A stretch of 64,000 nucleotides of DNA from Shinella zoogloeoides (GTDB lineage: Bacteria > Pseudomonadota > Alphaproteobacteria > Rhizobiales > Rhizobiaceae): positions 378,501-442,500 of the forward strand of contig NZ_CP093528.1 in assembly GCF_022682305.1 (NCBI RefSeq), in the 5' to 3' direction. The translations under genes and the position numbers were made by a program. Under the pieces are notes generated by a model. The model did no database searches, was not told where the DNA came from, and saw nothing but the letters and a program-made list of their open reading frames with translations. Of this stretch, positions 28,958 to 40,559 are shown piece after piece (the stretch's first letter is position 1; the number at the start of each line of letters is the position of its first letter).

Positions 28958-28992
28958 AAAAATCCCCGGCGCAGGGAACGCCGGGGATTTTC
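28958..28992. terminator. Bidirectional terminator after the Gate-domain gene
   Basis: A perfect stem AAAAATCCCCGGCG / CGCCGGGGATTTT with a 7-base loop lies between two convergent genes. A-runs and T-runs flank both sides, so it can serve both directions. Confidence 0.85.
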
Positions 28993-29013
28993 CTTGACTG
29001 GACTATGCCTTGA

Positions 29014-29253
29014 TCAGCCGCGACCCTGCGTCACGATGACCGGGATCAGCAGGTCGCCCCAGTTGCCCTCTCCGCCGTGATGGCGGGCGGAGCGGACGAG
29101 TTCCACCGAGACGCCGGCCTCGACCGCCTTCATGACGGACTGGTTGAGGCGGTGCAGGTCGTTGGCGACCATGCGGATCATGGCCTGCTGGTCGGGGGTC
29201 ATGGCGGAAGCCTGCTCTTCGGCTCGTTCCTTGACGCGGGTCTGGACTGTCAT
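29014..29253 (-). CDS. Conserved hypothetical 79-residue protein downstream of aceA
   Basis: A small soluble protein with a charged helical N-terminus (MTVQTRVKERAEEQASAMT) and a glycine/histidine-containing segment (RSARHHGGEGNWGDLL) near the C-terminus. I recall a similar small ORF next to aceA in other rhizobia, but cannot name a family. It lies 97 bp downstream of aceA on the same strand, with a hairpin between them, so it may be expressed from aceA read-through. Confidence 0.65.
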   Translation of the reverse strand: MTVQTRVKERAEEQASAMTPDQQAMIRMVANDLHRLNQSVMKAVEAGVSVELVRSARHHGGEGNWGDLLIPVIVTQGRG

Positions 29254-29282
29254 GGCATTTCTCCTCTTCTGAGCATTTTGCA

Positions 29283-29301
29283 GGCAGGCGGTACGCCTGC
29301 C
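29283..29301 (-). terminator. Hairpin after aceA
   Basis: A perfect 8-bp stem (GGCAGGCG / CGCCTGCC) with a 3-base loop lies 50 bp downstream of the aceA stop on the minus strand. It has no strong T-run and may only attenuate. Confidence 0.45.
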
Positions 29302-29350
29302 GTCGCAGGAAATGCGGCTCTATGGGGTTCTTGAAAGGTGACGGATCGGG

Positions 29351-30640
29351 TTATTCGGCGGCCGGGCGGAACTGCTCGTGCTCGGTCGATTCATGCATGG
29401 CGGTCGTGGAAGACTGGCCGCCGGTGATCGCCATGGAGACGGCGTCGAAATAGCCGGTGCCGACTTCACGCTGGTGCTTGGTCGCGGTGTAGCCGTTGAT
29501 CTCGGCGGCGAATTCCGCTTCCTGCAGCTCCGAATAGGCGGCCATCTGGCGCTCCTTGTAGCCGCGCGCCAGCTCGAACATGCCGAAATTGAGCTGGTGG
29601 AAGCCGGCGAGCGTGATGAACTGGAATTTGTAGCCCATCGCACCCAGCTCGCGCTGGAACTTGGCGATCGTCGCGTCGTCGAGGTTCTTCTTCCAGTTGA
29701 ACGACGGCGAGCAATTGTAGGCGAGCAGCTTGCCGGGATGGGCCTTGTGCACGGCCTCGGCGAACTTGCGGGCCTGTTCTAGGTCCGGCTTGCCGGTCTC
29801 CATCCAGATCAGGTCGCAATGCGGCGCATAGGAGATGGCGCGGGCGATGCACGGCTCGATGCCGTTCTTGACCTGGTAGAAGCCCTCGACCGTGCGGCCC
29901 TTGTCCTTGTCGACGAAGGGCTGGTCGCGCTCGTCGATATCGGAGGTCAGGAGCTTGGCGGCCTCGGCGTCCGTGCGGGCGACGATCAGCGTCGGCACGC
30001 CCATGACGTCGGCGGCAAGGCGCGCGGCATCGAGGTTGCGGATATGGGCGGCGGTCGGGATCAGAACCTTGCCGCCGAGATGGCCGCACTTCTTTTCCGA
30101 TGCGAGCTGGTCTTCGAAGTGGACGCCGGCGGCGCCCGCCTCGATGAAGGCCTTCATGATCTCGAAGGCGTTGAGCGGGCCGCCGAAGCCGGCTTCCGCA
30201 TCGGCGACGATGGGTGCGAACCAGGTGTCGACCGAAAGGCCGTTGCCTTCCGCCGTCTCGATCTGGTCGGCGCGCTGCAGCGTGCGGTTGATGCGCTTGG
30301 CAAGCTCGGGAGCGGCGTTTGCCGGATAGAGCGACTGGTCGGGATACATGGCCGAGGCCGTATTGGCGTCGGCGGCAACCTGCCAGCCGGAGAGATAGAT
30401 CGCCTTCAGGCCGGCGCGGACCATCTGCATGGCCTGGTTGCCCGAGAGCGCGCCGAGTGCGTTGACGAAATCCTCCTCGTGGATGAGCTTCCACAGGCGG
30501 TTCGCGCCGTTCTCGGCCAGCGTGTGGCGGATCTGGACCGAGCCGCGCAGCTTCTCGACCGTCTCGGCCGTGTAGGGGCGCTCGATACCGTCGAAACGGC
30601 CCTTCGGCGCGCTCGGGACGAGATTGTAAAAGTCGGTCAT
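29351..30640 (-). CDS. aceA: Isocitrate lyase AceA
   Basis: AceA splits isocitrate to glyoxylate and succinate, the first step of the glyoxylate shunt used on acetate, fatty acids or polyhydroxybutyrate. The 429-residue protein has the catalytic motif KKCGH near residue 185 and the substrate loop [10 protein letters not shown] near residue 313. ATG 30640 is chosen because GGAGG lies six bases before it; a frame four codons longer has no site. It is divergent from an ScfR-type regulator, as is common for acetate genes. Malate synthase is not in the window. Confidence 0.96.
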   Translation of the reverse strand: MTDFYNLVPSAPKGRFDGIERPYTAETVEKLRGSVQIRHTLAENGANRLWKLIHEEDFVNALGALSGNQAMQMVRAGLKAIYLSGWQVAADANTASAMYPDQSLYPANAAPELAKRINRTLQRADQIETAEGNGLSVDTWFAPIVADAEAGFGGPLNAFEIMKAFIEAGAAGVHFEDQLASEKKCGHLGGKVLIPTAAHIRNLDAARLAADVMGVPTLIVARTDAEAAKLLTSDIDERDQPFVDKDKGRTVEGFYQVKNGIEPCIARAISYAPHCDLIWMETGKPDLEQARKFAEAVHKAHPGKLLAYNCSPSFNWKKNLDDATIAKFQRELGAMGYKFQFITLAGFHQLNFGMFELARGYKERQMAAYSELQEAEFAAEINGYTATKHQREVGTGYFDAVSMAITGGQSSTTAMHESTEHEQFRPAAE

Positions 30641-30710
30641 AATATCCTCCAATGCGGTGTCTCTGGATCGGATGCTGGCTCTCTCGCTGCCCCGATTTCA
30701 TGTGACAGTA

Positions 30711-30824
30711 TTTACATCGCGCCGCACAATAGCGCGAGAGAAAACCGGAAAATCAGCGCTGTAATCGGGTAATGATGTCTTGTCTTTGACAGGAGCGGTC
30801 TGTAAAAAAGTAAAATCTGTAAAA
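30711..30824. promoter_or_regulatory. TGTAAA-type repeats in aceA/ScfR-like divergent region
   Basis: The heptamer-like element TGTAAA occurs at 30801-30806 and 30818-30823 in direct orientation (as TCTGTAAAA, starts 17 bp apart) and as its complement TTTACA at 30711-30716. The repeats lie in the 220-bp region shared by aceA and its divergent regulator. They are candidate operators for that regulator; this is inference from position and repetition. Confidence 0.4.
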
Positions 30825-30860
30825 TTGACCGGCGGCCTGGCCGTGTAAAGGATTTGACAT

Positions 30861-32276
30861 ATGGCAGAGAACAAGATCTTTGCCGGCCCGAAGGTCCGGC
30901 GCATCCGCAATACCCTCGGCCTCACGCAGACGGCGATGGCCGAGGGGCTTTCCATCTCGCCGTCCTATCTGAATCTCATCGAGCGTAACCAGCGGCCGCT
31001 GACCGTGCAGCTCCTCCTGCGCCTTGCCTCCGTCTACAAGGTCGATCTCGACGAGCTGCAGGGTGAGAGCGCCGGCAATGCGCGCCAGCTCCGCGAGGTC
31101 TTCGCCGATCCGCTGCTTGCCGGCGAGCTGCCGGGCGATCACGAGCTGGTGGAGATCGCCGATGCCGCGCCCAATGTGGCGAGCGGTATCCTCAAGCTCT
31201 ACCGCGCCTACCGCGAGCAGGCCGCGCGCCTCACCGATCTTGCCGACCTCCTCGCCCGGGAGGGGCATGCCACGACGCTCTCGGGTGCCTTGCTGCCGAT
31301 GGACGAGGTGCGCGACAAACTGGAAGGCCGGCCCAACTATTTCGCCGCCATCGATGAGGCGGCCGAGCGTTTCCATGCCGCGCTCGCGCCGGGCGACGAT
31401 CTGGCGAGCGCCCTCAAGGGCTGGCTGCGCAAGGAGCACGGCGTCGTCGTGCGCCTGTTGCCCGTTCATACCATGCCGAACCTGCGCCGCCGTTTCGACC
31501 GGCACTCCATGCGCCTCTTCCTGTCGGAGCGCCTGTCGCCCTTCGATCAGGTGCGCGAGATCGCCATGGAGACGGTGCAGCTCGCCTTGCAGGATGAGAT
31601 TTTCGCGGAACTCGACCTGCTCGCTTTGTCGACCGCCGAGGCGAAGCGCATCGCCCGCTTCGAGCTGGCGCGTTACGCCGCCCACGCTCTGATGATGCCC
31701 TACGAGGCCTTCCATTCGACGGCGCAGCGCGCGCGCTGTGATATCGATGTGCTGCGCGCCCGCTTTTCCGTCTCCTTCGAGCAGGCGGCGAGCCGGCTGA
31801 CGATGCTTCAGCGCCCCGGCAAGGCGGGCGTGCCCTTCTTCCTGCTGGAGATAGACAATGCCGGCAACCGTTTCCGGCGGGCGGGCGGGCAGGGCTTTCC
31901 GCAGGCGCGGTTCGGCGGCGGCTGTCCCAAGCTCGGCGTGCATTCCGCCTTTTCCCAGCCGGGCCAAATCCTCGTCGACCGGGTGGAAATGCCCGACGGT
32001 GCCGCCTTCCTGACGGTCTCGCGCACGCTGGAAGGTCCGCAGGGCGTCTTTGCCGAGCGGGTGCGGCGCACCGCACTGCTGGTCGGCTGCGACGCCGCCC
32101 ATGCGGAGGAGACGGTTTACGGTGAGGCGGTACGGCGGGACGCGGCGGTCGCCGTCGGAACGGCTTGCCGGCTCTGCGAACGGCAGGGCTGCCTGGCGCG
32201 GGCGGAGCCGCCCGTTACGCGGCCGCTTGGCCTCGATGAAATGGTCGCCGGCCTCAGCCTTTTCGACTTCCAGTAA
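30861..32276 (+). CDS. ScfR/RamB-type short-chain fatty acid regulator (XRE family)
   Basis: A 471-residue regulator with an N-terminal XRE helix-turn-helix (LGLTQTAMAEGLSISPSYLN, residues ~18-37), a central degenerate ImmA/IrrE-like domain (residues ~150-300) and a C-terminal DUF2083-type domain with a cysteine cluster (CRLCERQGC, near residue 438). This architecture is that of RamB/MccR/ScfR regulators, which sense acyl-CoA and control acetate and propionate genes. It is divergent from aceA, which supports that role. Activator or repressor action cannot be read from sequence. The cysteines could bind metal. Confidence 0.82.
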   Translation: MAENKIFAGPKVRRIRNTLGLTQTAMAEGLSISPSYLNLIERNQRPLTVQLLLRLASVYKVDLDELQGESAGNARQLREVFADPLLAGELPGDHELVEIADAAPNVASGILKLYRAYREQAARLTDLADLLAREGHATTLSGALLPMDEVRDKLEGRPNYFAAIDEAAERFHAALAPGDDLASALKGWLRKEHGVVVRLLPVHTMPNLRRRFDRHSMRLFLSERLSPFDQVREIAMETVQLALQDEIFAELDLLALSTAEAKRIARFELARYAAHALMMPYEAFHSTAQRARCDIDVLRARFSVSFEQAASRLTMLQRPGKAGVPFFLLEIDNAGNRFRRAGGQGFPQARFGGGCPKLGVHSAFSQPGQILVDRVEMPDGAAFLTVSRTLEGPQGVFAERVRRTALLVGCDAAHAEETVYGEAVRRDAAVAVGTACRLCERQGCLARAEPPVTRPLGLDEMVAGLSLFDFQ

Positions 32277-32461
32277 ATTTCCGCTTGCTTTCCGTCCGCG
32301 ATAGGGCTTCAAATATGATAGGAATGGGAACAATGTGATATAAAAAAATCAGCCTCCGTTTACGTCGAATGCCGCTTGTCGCCTCTTAAAAAACAACCAT
32401 AATCGGCGGCGGTTCTTCATGCGAACGCAGAGGCCTGCGAAGGAAACTGGGAGAAAAATCA

Positions 32462-33556
32462 ATGAAAAGACGCACTCTTTTGGCGACGGCGGCAATGGCT
32501 GCGATGTTTGTGGCGGGCGGTGCGCTCGCGCAGGAAAAAGTCGTCAACGTCTACAACTGGTCGGATTATATCGACTCGTCGATCATCGACGACTTCACCA
32601 AGGAAACGGGCATCAAGGTCGTCTACGACGTCTACGATTCGAACGAGATCCTGGAAACGAAGCTGCTGGCCGGCGGCACCGGCTATGATGTCGTCGTGCC
32701 CACCAATACCTTCCTGCAGCGTCAGATCGCGGCGGGCGTCTACCAGAAGCTCGACAAGTCCAAGCTGCCGAACCTCAAGAACATGTGGGACATGGTGAGC
32801 GAGCGCATGCAGCCGTTCGATCCCGGCAACGAATATTCGATCAACTACATGTGGGGCACGATCGGCATCGGCTTCAACAAGGCGAAGATCAAGGAAGCGC
32901 TCGGCACGGACCAGATCGATAGCTGGAGCGTGATCTTCGATCCGGCCAATGCCGAGAAGCTCAAGGATTGCGGCATCAACATGCTGGATTCGCCGACCGA
33001 CATCATCCCGGTCACGCTCGCCTACCTTGGTCTCAACCCGGACAGCCACGATCCGGCGGATATCGCCAAGGCCGAGGAAGCCCTGCTGAAGATCCGGCCC
33101 TTCGTGCGCAAGTTCCACTCGTCGGAATTCATCAACGGCCTTGCCAACGGCGATATCTGCATCGCCATCGGCTGGTCCGGCGATATCTTCCAGGGCCGCG
33201 ACCGCGCGGAAGAGGCCGGCAACGGCGTTGAGGTCGGCTACTTCATCCCGAAGGAAGGCACGCAGATGTGGTTCGACCAGATGGCGATCCCCTCAGACGC
33301 GCCGCATGTCGATGAGGCCCACGCCTTCCTCGACTACATCATGCGTCCGGAAGTGATCGCCAAGGCCTCGACCTACATCCACTACGCCAACGGCAACAAG
33401 GCCGCGCAGGCGGTGATGCCGGAAGAGATCATCAAGGACACGACGATCTATCCGGATGAGGCGACGCTGAAGAAGCTCTTCACCAACACGACGCTGGACG
33501 CGAAAACCCAGCGCCTGTTCACCCGGACCTGGACCAAGATCGTGACCGGCCAGTAA
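32462..33556 (+). CDS. potF: Putrescine/spermidine ABC transporter, periplasmic binding protein PotF
   Basis: PotF delivers putrescine to the PotGHI importer. The 364-residue protein has a Sec signal peptide (MKRRTLLATAAMAAMF, cleavage near ALAQE) and the family start VVNVYNWSDYIDSS just after it. It is first in a four-gene operon potFGHI. A 12-bp-stem hairpin after its stop probably stabilises or partly terminates the mRNA. Putrescine over spermidine is favoured by the puuA/puuB genes 10 kb upstream. Confidence 0.9.
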   Translation: MKRRTLLATAAMAAMFVAGGALAQEKVVNVYNWSDYIDSSIIDDFTKETGIKVVYDVYDSNEILETKLLAGGTGYDVVVPTNTFLQRQIAAGVYQKLDKSKLPNLKNMWDMVSERMQPFDPGNEYSINYMWGTIGIGFNKAKIKEALGTDQIDSWSVIFDPANAEKLKDCGINMLDSPTDIIPVTLAYLGLNPDSHDPADIAKAEEALLKIRPFVRKFHSSEFINGLANGDICIAIGWSGDIFQGRDRAEEAGNGVEVGYFIPKEGTQMWFDQMAIPSDAPHVDEAHAFLDYIMRPEVIAKASTYIHYANGNKAAQAVMPEEIIKDTTIYPDEATLKKLFTNTTLDAKTQRLFTRTWTKIVTGQ

Positions 33557-33569
33557 CCGGTCCGACCCG

Positions 33570-33598
33570 AATTGCCCGGAAGCTTCTTCCGGGCAATT
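33570..33598 (+). terminator. Intra-operon hairpin between potF and potG
   Basis: A perfect 12-bp stem AATTGCCCGGAA / TTCCGGGCAATT with a 5-base loop lies 13 bp after the potF stop. There is little T-run after it, so attenuation or mRNA stabilisation is more likely than full termination. Confidence 0.7.
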
Positions 33599-33637
33599 TC
33601 AATTTGACTGCCAGAAAAAGAGAGTTGGGGACAGGCA

Positions 33638-34780
33638 ATGAAATCTCTCGGCAATATCCGTCGCTCCTTTGCGCCGTGGACGGATCCGGACGCAAAACCG
33701 TTCATCACCTTCCGGAACGTCACGAAGCGGTTCGGCGATTTCACCGCCGTCGACGACCTTACCCTCAACATCTATCACCGCGAGTTCTTCGCCCTGCTCG
33801 GCGCGTCGGGCTGCGGCAAGTCCACGCTCCTGCGCATGCTCGCCGGCTTCGAGCGGCCGACCTCCGGCGAGATCATCCTCGACGGCCAGGACATTGCCGG
33901 CATCCCGCCCTACAAGCGGCCGGTCAACATGATGTTCCAGTCCTACGCGCTCTTCCCGCACATGACGGTGGAGAGCAATATCGGCTTCGGCCTCAGGCAG
34001 GACGGCATGCCGAAGAACGAGATCGCCGAGCGCGTCGCCCAGATGCTGAAGCTGGTGAAGCTCGAGAAATTCGCCAAACGCAAGCCGCACCAGCTTTCCG
34101 GCGGCCAGCGCCAGCGTGTGGCGCTCGCCCGCTCGCTCGCCAAGCGCCCCAAGGTGCTGCTGCTCGACGAGCCGCTCGGCGCGCTCGACAAGAAGCTGCG
34201 CGAGGAGACCCAGTTCGAGCTGATGGACCTGCAGCAGGATCTCGGCCTCACCTTCGTCGTCGTCACGCACGACCAGGAGGAGGCGATGACCATGGCAGAC
34301 CGTATTGCTGTGATGAGCCACGGCAAGGTCATCCAGGTCGCGACCCCGGCGGAAATCTACGAGGCGCCGAATTCCCGCTTCGTGGCCGATTTCATCGGCG
34401 ATGTGAACATCCTCGATGGCAAGATCTCGGCAAGCGGCAACGGCAGGATCGAGCTTGCCGCCAATGACGGCTTCACCATCCGCACCGCGGCGGCCGACGC
34501 TCCGGCGGCGGGCGGCGCGGCGGGCTTCGCGATCCGCCCGGAAAAGCTGAAGGTCTCGCGCAATGCGCCGACGGATGCCACTGTCAACGCGGCCCAGGGC
34601 GAAATATGGGATATCGGCTATCTCGGCGACATGACGGTCTTCTACGTCAAGCTCGACAGCGGCAAGGTCGTCAAGGCCTCGATGCTGAACGCGCAGCGCG
34701 AGGTGGAGAACCCGATCGCCTATGACGAAAAGGTCTGGGTCTCCTTCGGCGAGACGGCCGGCGTCGTTCTGAAGGATTGA
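33638..34780 (+). CDS. potG: Putrescine ABC transporter ATPase PotG
   Basis: The 380-residue ATPase has Walker A GASGCGKST near residue 60, signature LSGGQRQRVALARS, Walker B VLLLDEPLGALD and an H-loop in VVVTHDQEEA. A TOBE domain occupies the C-terminal ~110 residues. The ATG at 33638 is used, with an N-terminal extension of about 30 residues before the ABC domain that is typical of PotG. The stop is followed after three bases by potH. Confidence 0.92.
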   Translation: MKSLGNIRRSFAPWTDPDAKPFITFRNVTKRFGDFTAVDDLTLNIYHREFFALLGASGCGKSTLLRMLAGFERPTSGEIILDGQDIAGIPPYKRPVNMMFQSYALFPHMTVESNIGFGLRQDGMPKNEIAERVAQMLKLVKLEKFAKRKPHQLSGGQRQRVALARSLAKRPKVLLLDEPLGALDKKLREETQFELMDLQQDLGLTFVVVTHDQEEAMTMADRIAVMSHGKVIQVATPAEIYEAPNSRFVADFIGDVNILDGKISASGNGRIELAANDGFTIRTAAADAPAAGGAAGFAIRPEKLKVSRNAPTDATVNAAQGEIWDIGYLGDMTVFYVKLDSGKVVKASMLNAQREVENPIAYDEKVWVSFGETAGVVLKD

Positions 34781-34783
34781 CCG

Positions 34784-35695
34784 ATGAACAAGCTCGGCTC
34801 CGCCATCTTCAGCCGCCTTGTCATCATCATCCCCTATGCCTGGCTGCTGTTCTTCTTCCTCATCCCCTTCTTCATCGTCTTCCGCATCTCGCTGTCGACC
34901 ACCGCCATCGCCCAGCCGCCCTATGAGCCGGTATTTTTGCTGGCGGATGGCCTTTCCGGCCTGTGGGCAAAGCTCGGCCAATTGCATTTCGACAATTTCA
35001 TCTGGCTGACCGAAGACGCGCTCTATCTCAACGCCTATCTGTCGAGCCTATGGATTGCCGGCGTTTCCACGCTGATAACGCTGCTGATCGGCTATCCCAT
35101 CGCCTATGGCATGGCGCAGGCGCCGCGCACGCTGCGCCCGACGCTGCTGATGCTCGTCATCCTGCCATTCTGGACGAGCTTCCTCATCCGCGTCTACGCA
35201 TGGATCGCGATCCTCAAGCCGGAAGGCCTGCTCAACCAGTTCCTCATCGGCATCGGTCTCATCGACGAGCCGCTGATCATCATGAACACCAACTGGGCGA
35301 TCTATATCGGCATCGTCTATTCCTACCTGCCCTTCATGGTATTGCCGCTCTATTCGGCGCTGGAGAAGATGGACAACACGCTGATAGAGGCCGCGCAGGA
35401 CCTCGGCTGCCCGCAGATTTCGGCGTTCTGGAAGATCACCTTCCCGCTCTCCATTCCCGGGGTCGTGGCGGGCTGCATGCTCGTCTTCATCCCGGCGGTC
35501 GGCGAGTTCGTCATTCCCGACCTTCTCGGCGGATCGCAGACGCTGATGATCGGCAAGACGCTGTGGAACGAATTCAACGCCAACCGCGACTGGCCGGTGT
35601 CGGCCGCCGTCGCGACCATCCTGCTCCTCATTCTGGTCGTGCCCATCGTGTTCTTCCAGAATGCGCAGGCCAAGGCCGAAGAGCAGGGAAGGTAA
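34784..35695 (+). CDS. potH: Putrescine ABC transporter permease PotH
   Basis: A 303-residue inner-membrane permease with about six hydrophobic segments. The EAA loop is near residues 200-225 (NTLIEAAQDLGCPQISAFWK), and the protein belongs to the PotH/PotB permease family. It pairs with PotI in the PotFGHI complex. The potI start follows after four bases. Confidence 0.92.
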   Translation: MNKLGSAIFSRLVIIIPYAWLLFFFLIPFFIVFRISLSTTAIAQPPYEPVFLLADGLSGLWAKLGQLHFDNFIWLTEDALYLNAYLSSLWIAGVSTLITLLIGYPIAYGMAQAPRTLRPTLLMLVILPFWTSFLIRVYAWIAILKPEGLLNQFLIGIGLIDEPLIIMNTNWAIYIGIVYSYLPFMVLPLYSALEKMDNTLIEAAQDLGCPQISAFWKITFPLSIPGVVAGCMLVFIPAVGEFVIPDLLGGSQTLMIGKTLWNEFNANRDWPVSAAVATILLLILVVPIVFFQNAQAKAEEQGR

Positions 35696-35699
35696 GCCC

Positions 35700-36518
35700 A
35701 TGAACACCTGGTCCCGTTTCAACATCGTCTCGGTCGTTCTCGGCTTCGCGTTCCTCTACCTGCCGATCGTGCTGCTGGTCGTCTTCTCCTTCAACGAGTC
35801 CAAGCTCGTGACGGTCTGGGCCGGCTTCTCGACGAAATGGTACGTCTCGCTCTTCAACAACCAGGGCCTCATGGACGCCGCCTGGGTGACGATCCGCGTG
35901 GCGCTGCTTTCCGCAACCGTGGCGACCGCGCTCGGCACCATGGCGGCGCTGGCGCTTACCCGCTACACGCGCTTCCGCGGCCGGCTGCTTTTCTCCGGCA
36001 TGGTCTATGCGCCGCTCGTCATGCCGGAGGTCATTACCGGCCTGTCGCTGCTGCTGCTCTTCGTCGCTATCGGTTTCGACCGCGGCTTTGTGACGGTGAC
36101 GCTCGCGCATATCACCTTCTCGATGTGCTTCGTGACGGTGGTGGTGCAGTCGCGCCTGCTCTCCTTCGACCGCTCTGTCGAGGAGGCGGCGCTGGACCTC
36201 GGCGCAACGCCCGTGAAGACTTTCTTCGAGGTGACGCTGCCGATCATCGCGCCGGCCGTGCTGTCCGGCTGGATGCTGGCCCTGACGCTCTCGCTCGACG
36301 ACCTCGTCATCGCGAGCTTCACCTCCGGCCCGGGCGCGACGACCCTGCCCATGAAGATCTACAGCCAGGTGCGGCTCGGCGTGACGCCGGAAATCAACGC
36401 GGCCTGCACGCTGCTCATCGGCCTCGTCGCCATCGGCGTCGTCATCGCCTCGATCATGACCAAGCGCCGCGAGGTGCAGCGCCTGCGTGACGAGCAGGCG
36501 GCCTTCGCGGGCCGTTGA
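35700..36518 (+). CDS. potI: Putrescine ABC transporter permease PotI
   Basis: A 272-residue permease with about six membrane segments. The EAA loop is SVEEAALDLGATPVKTFFEV near residue 160. The ATG at 35700 has a GGGAAGG site; the earlier open frame from 35661 overlaps potH. It is the last gene of potFGHI and converges with the AsmA-like gene after seven bases. Confidence 0.92.
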   Translation: MNTWSRFNIVSVVLGFAFLYLPIVLLVVFSFNESKLVTVWAGFSTKWYVSLFNNQGLMDAAWVTIRVALLSATVATALGTMAALALTRYTRFRGRLLFSGMVYAPLVMPEVITGLSLLLLFVAIGFDRGFVTVTLAHITFSMCFVTVVVQSRLLSFDRSVEEAALDLGATPVKTFFEVTLPIIAPAVLSGWMLALTLSLDDLVIASFTSGPGATTLPMKIYSQVRLGVTPEINAACTLLIGLVAIGVVIASIMTKRREVQRLRDEQAAFAGR

Positions 36519-36525
36519 GTTGTAA

Positions 36526-38361
36526 TTACTGGCGGGGCGGCTGCCCCGTCAGGATCGAGGACGGCGAGATGACCGGCTCGGGCCAGGAGCCGCCGACGAA
36601 GAAGCTGAGGGGCGGGTTGGCCGCCGTGGCGGTGCCGGCCGGCATGCGGTCGGCGAGCGTGCCCACCAGCGCCACGCTGCCGGTGCGATAGGGGATCATG
36701 CCCGAAAGCGTCAGCAGTTTCTCGCTGCCTTCGATTTCCGCTTTCGTGAGTTCCGCAAGCCCCCGATCGAGCCGCGCTTCCACATCGGCGCGCACGAAGT
36801 CGAAGGTGCCGTCTGCGGTTTCCGAGACATTGAAGAACGCGTTCTTCGCCGCGCGCTCGGCAAAGGCCCGCGCGTTGAAATGGGTGAGCGTGCCGCTGCC
36901 CATGCGCAGCCTGAACCGGCCGGACATGTCGGAAACCGTCGTCGCCCAGAGCGGGCGGGCCGTCGAAAGCTCGAAATCCGCCGAACCGATGCCCGACGGC
37001 AGGGGGCCGGGCAGGGCGAGCGCCCCGACGATGCCGCCGATATCCACATTGTCCAGCGACATCTGCAACTGGCCACCGCCGCGGAAACCGTTTTCCGCAA
37101 GTGCGATGCGTCCGGTCAGGCGGCCGTCGAGAAGGGTGCTGTCGCCGATGTCGAAGGTTGCGCGGCCGTTCTCGATGCGCATGCCCGCGGCTAGGTCCCG
37201 CAGGGAGAAGGGGGCGAATTCCGCTGCCTTGGCCGAGAGGCGAAGGTCCATGCCGAACTGATGGATGAAGGCGGTGTCGATGGTCGGCGCGTTCGGGTCG
37301 GTGCCCGGCAGCGGCGAAAAGGCCGTCAGGAAGGCGCGCAGGTCGATCCGGTCGAAGGCGAGCGTTCCGCCGACCCGGGGCACGCCACCGGGCGGCATGG
37401 CGATGTCGAGCACGCCGCTCGCCTGCGCGTTGTCGAGCGCCAGCTTCACGTTCTCCAGCTTTGCGGCATAACCGGACGTCGCCACGGTCGCGTCCAGGCT
37501 GACCTGCCCGACGGTGCCGACCGCCGGAATGTCCTTGCCCTGCCAGGCGAGCAGGCGGCTGAGCGAGGGCGTGGAAAGCTGTGCCGTGCCGGAGACGAAG
37601 GCCCTGTCCGAGAGATTGGCGGTGCCCTCGAAGCCGAGGGTCGCGGGATCGGCGGCAAGGTTGCTGCGCACGGCCGCGTCACGCCCGGCCAGGAGCAGGA
37701 GAGGCTGGTCGCAGCCGAAGGTCCAGCGGGTCATTTCGCCGTTGACGACGCCGGAAAGCGAGAGATCGAGCCGCTGGCGCAGCGCCGGCCATGTGACGCT
37801 GCCGTTGATGTCGGTGATGTGGTGGACGCTGCCGTTTGCACGCGTGATGTCGAGCACCCCGTCGCGAAGCGAGATCGTGCCGATGCGCTCGTCGGTGAGC
37901 GTTGCCGTAGCCTGGCCCTCCGGCGCCTTCGCGGTCGCGTCGATCGCCTGCATCAGCCAGCCGCTGTGCCGCCAGTTGAAGACGCCGTCGGCGTTCCAGC
38001 CGACATGGATGGCCGGTCGGACAAGCTCGAAATCGCTGAAGGCCGGCTTGCCGCGCGCCGCGCCGAGAAGATCGAAGGTGGCCGAGATGGTTTCGGCGGA
38101 GGCAACCTCTCCTGCCGTGCCGCCGAGGATGCGGACATTGCGGAGCGTCACGCGCGGATAGGGCCAGAAGGCGAATTCGGCGTCCTCGCCGATATGCACC
38201 TCCGCGCCCGTCCAGTCCTCCAGCGTCTGCTCGATGCCGCGTTCCACGGCCTCCGTCTGCGCGAGGAAGGGGAAGGCGATGCGCACGGCCGCGACGACGA
38301 CGAGGACGACGAGGATTGCCCGTACCAAGTGCTTCGATCGGAGGAAACGGGAAAGAGTCAT
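36526..38361 (-). CDS. AsmA-family protein
   Basis: A 611-residue protein with one N-terminal membrane anchor (residues ~13-32, VRAILVVLVVVAAVRIAFPF) and a long periplasmic, beta-rich region. The segment TGAEVHIGEDAEFAFWPYPRV-type start near residue 50 and repeated IDLRAF / DIGDSTLLDGRLTGRI elements are typical of AsmA. The C-terminal AsmA core is visible around residues 480-560. AsmA-like proteins influence outer-membrane biogenesis and phospholipid transport in the envelope. It stands alone between potI and acsA2. The precise role is unknown. Confidence 0.8.
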   Translation of the reverse strand: MTLSRFLRSKHLVRAILVVLVVVAAVRIAFPFLAQTEAVERGIEQTLEDWTGAEVHIGEDAEFAFWPYPRVTLRNVRILGGTAGEVASAETISATFDLLGAARGKPAFSDFELVRPAIHVGWNADGVFNWRHSGWLMQAIDATAKAPEGQATATLTDERIGTISLRDGVLDITRANGSVHHITDINGSVTWPALRQRLDLSLSGVVNGEMTRWTFGCDQPLLLLAGRDAAVRSNLAADPATLGFEGTANLSDRAFVSGTAQLSTPSLSRLLAWQGKDIPAVGTVGQVSLDATVATSGYAAKLENVKLALDNAQASGVLDIAMPPGGVPRVGGTLAFDRIDLRAFLTAFSPLPGTDPNAPTIDTAFIHQFGMDLRLSAKAAEFAPFSLRDLAAGMRIENGRATFDIGDSTLLDGRLTGRIALAENGFRGGGQLQMSLDNVDIGGIVGALALPGPLPSGIGSADFELSTARPLWATTVSDMSGRFRLRMGSGTLTHFNARAFAERAAKNAFFNVSETADGTFDFVRADVEARLDRGLAELTKAEIEGSEKLLTLSGMIPYRTGSVALVGTLADRMPAGTATAANPPLSFFVGGSWPEPVISPSSILTGQPPRQ

Positions 38362-38540
38362 TCGGCGCAGGTCCTCTGCCGACGGCAGTCATATCTCAAG
38401 CAGAACGGGGATAGGCGCTCGTGCGGAAGAAATCAAATGCCGCCATGGCGGAATCGCGTTCGGCAAGGGCGCGATCCGGCGTTCGCCGCTTTATAGTGCG
38501 GCGCAACATGCTATAGGAATGCCATGGAGTGGAGGAAAGC

Positions 38541-40493
<1,953 letters not shown>

Positions 40494-40559
40494 AGGCGGC
40501 TGCGTTAACGCTTTCGGCTCCGGCCCGTTAACCAGGCTGATGAAGTTATGAACGAAACC

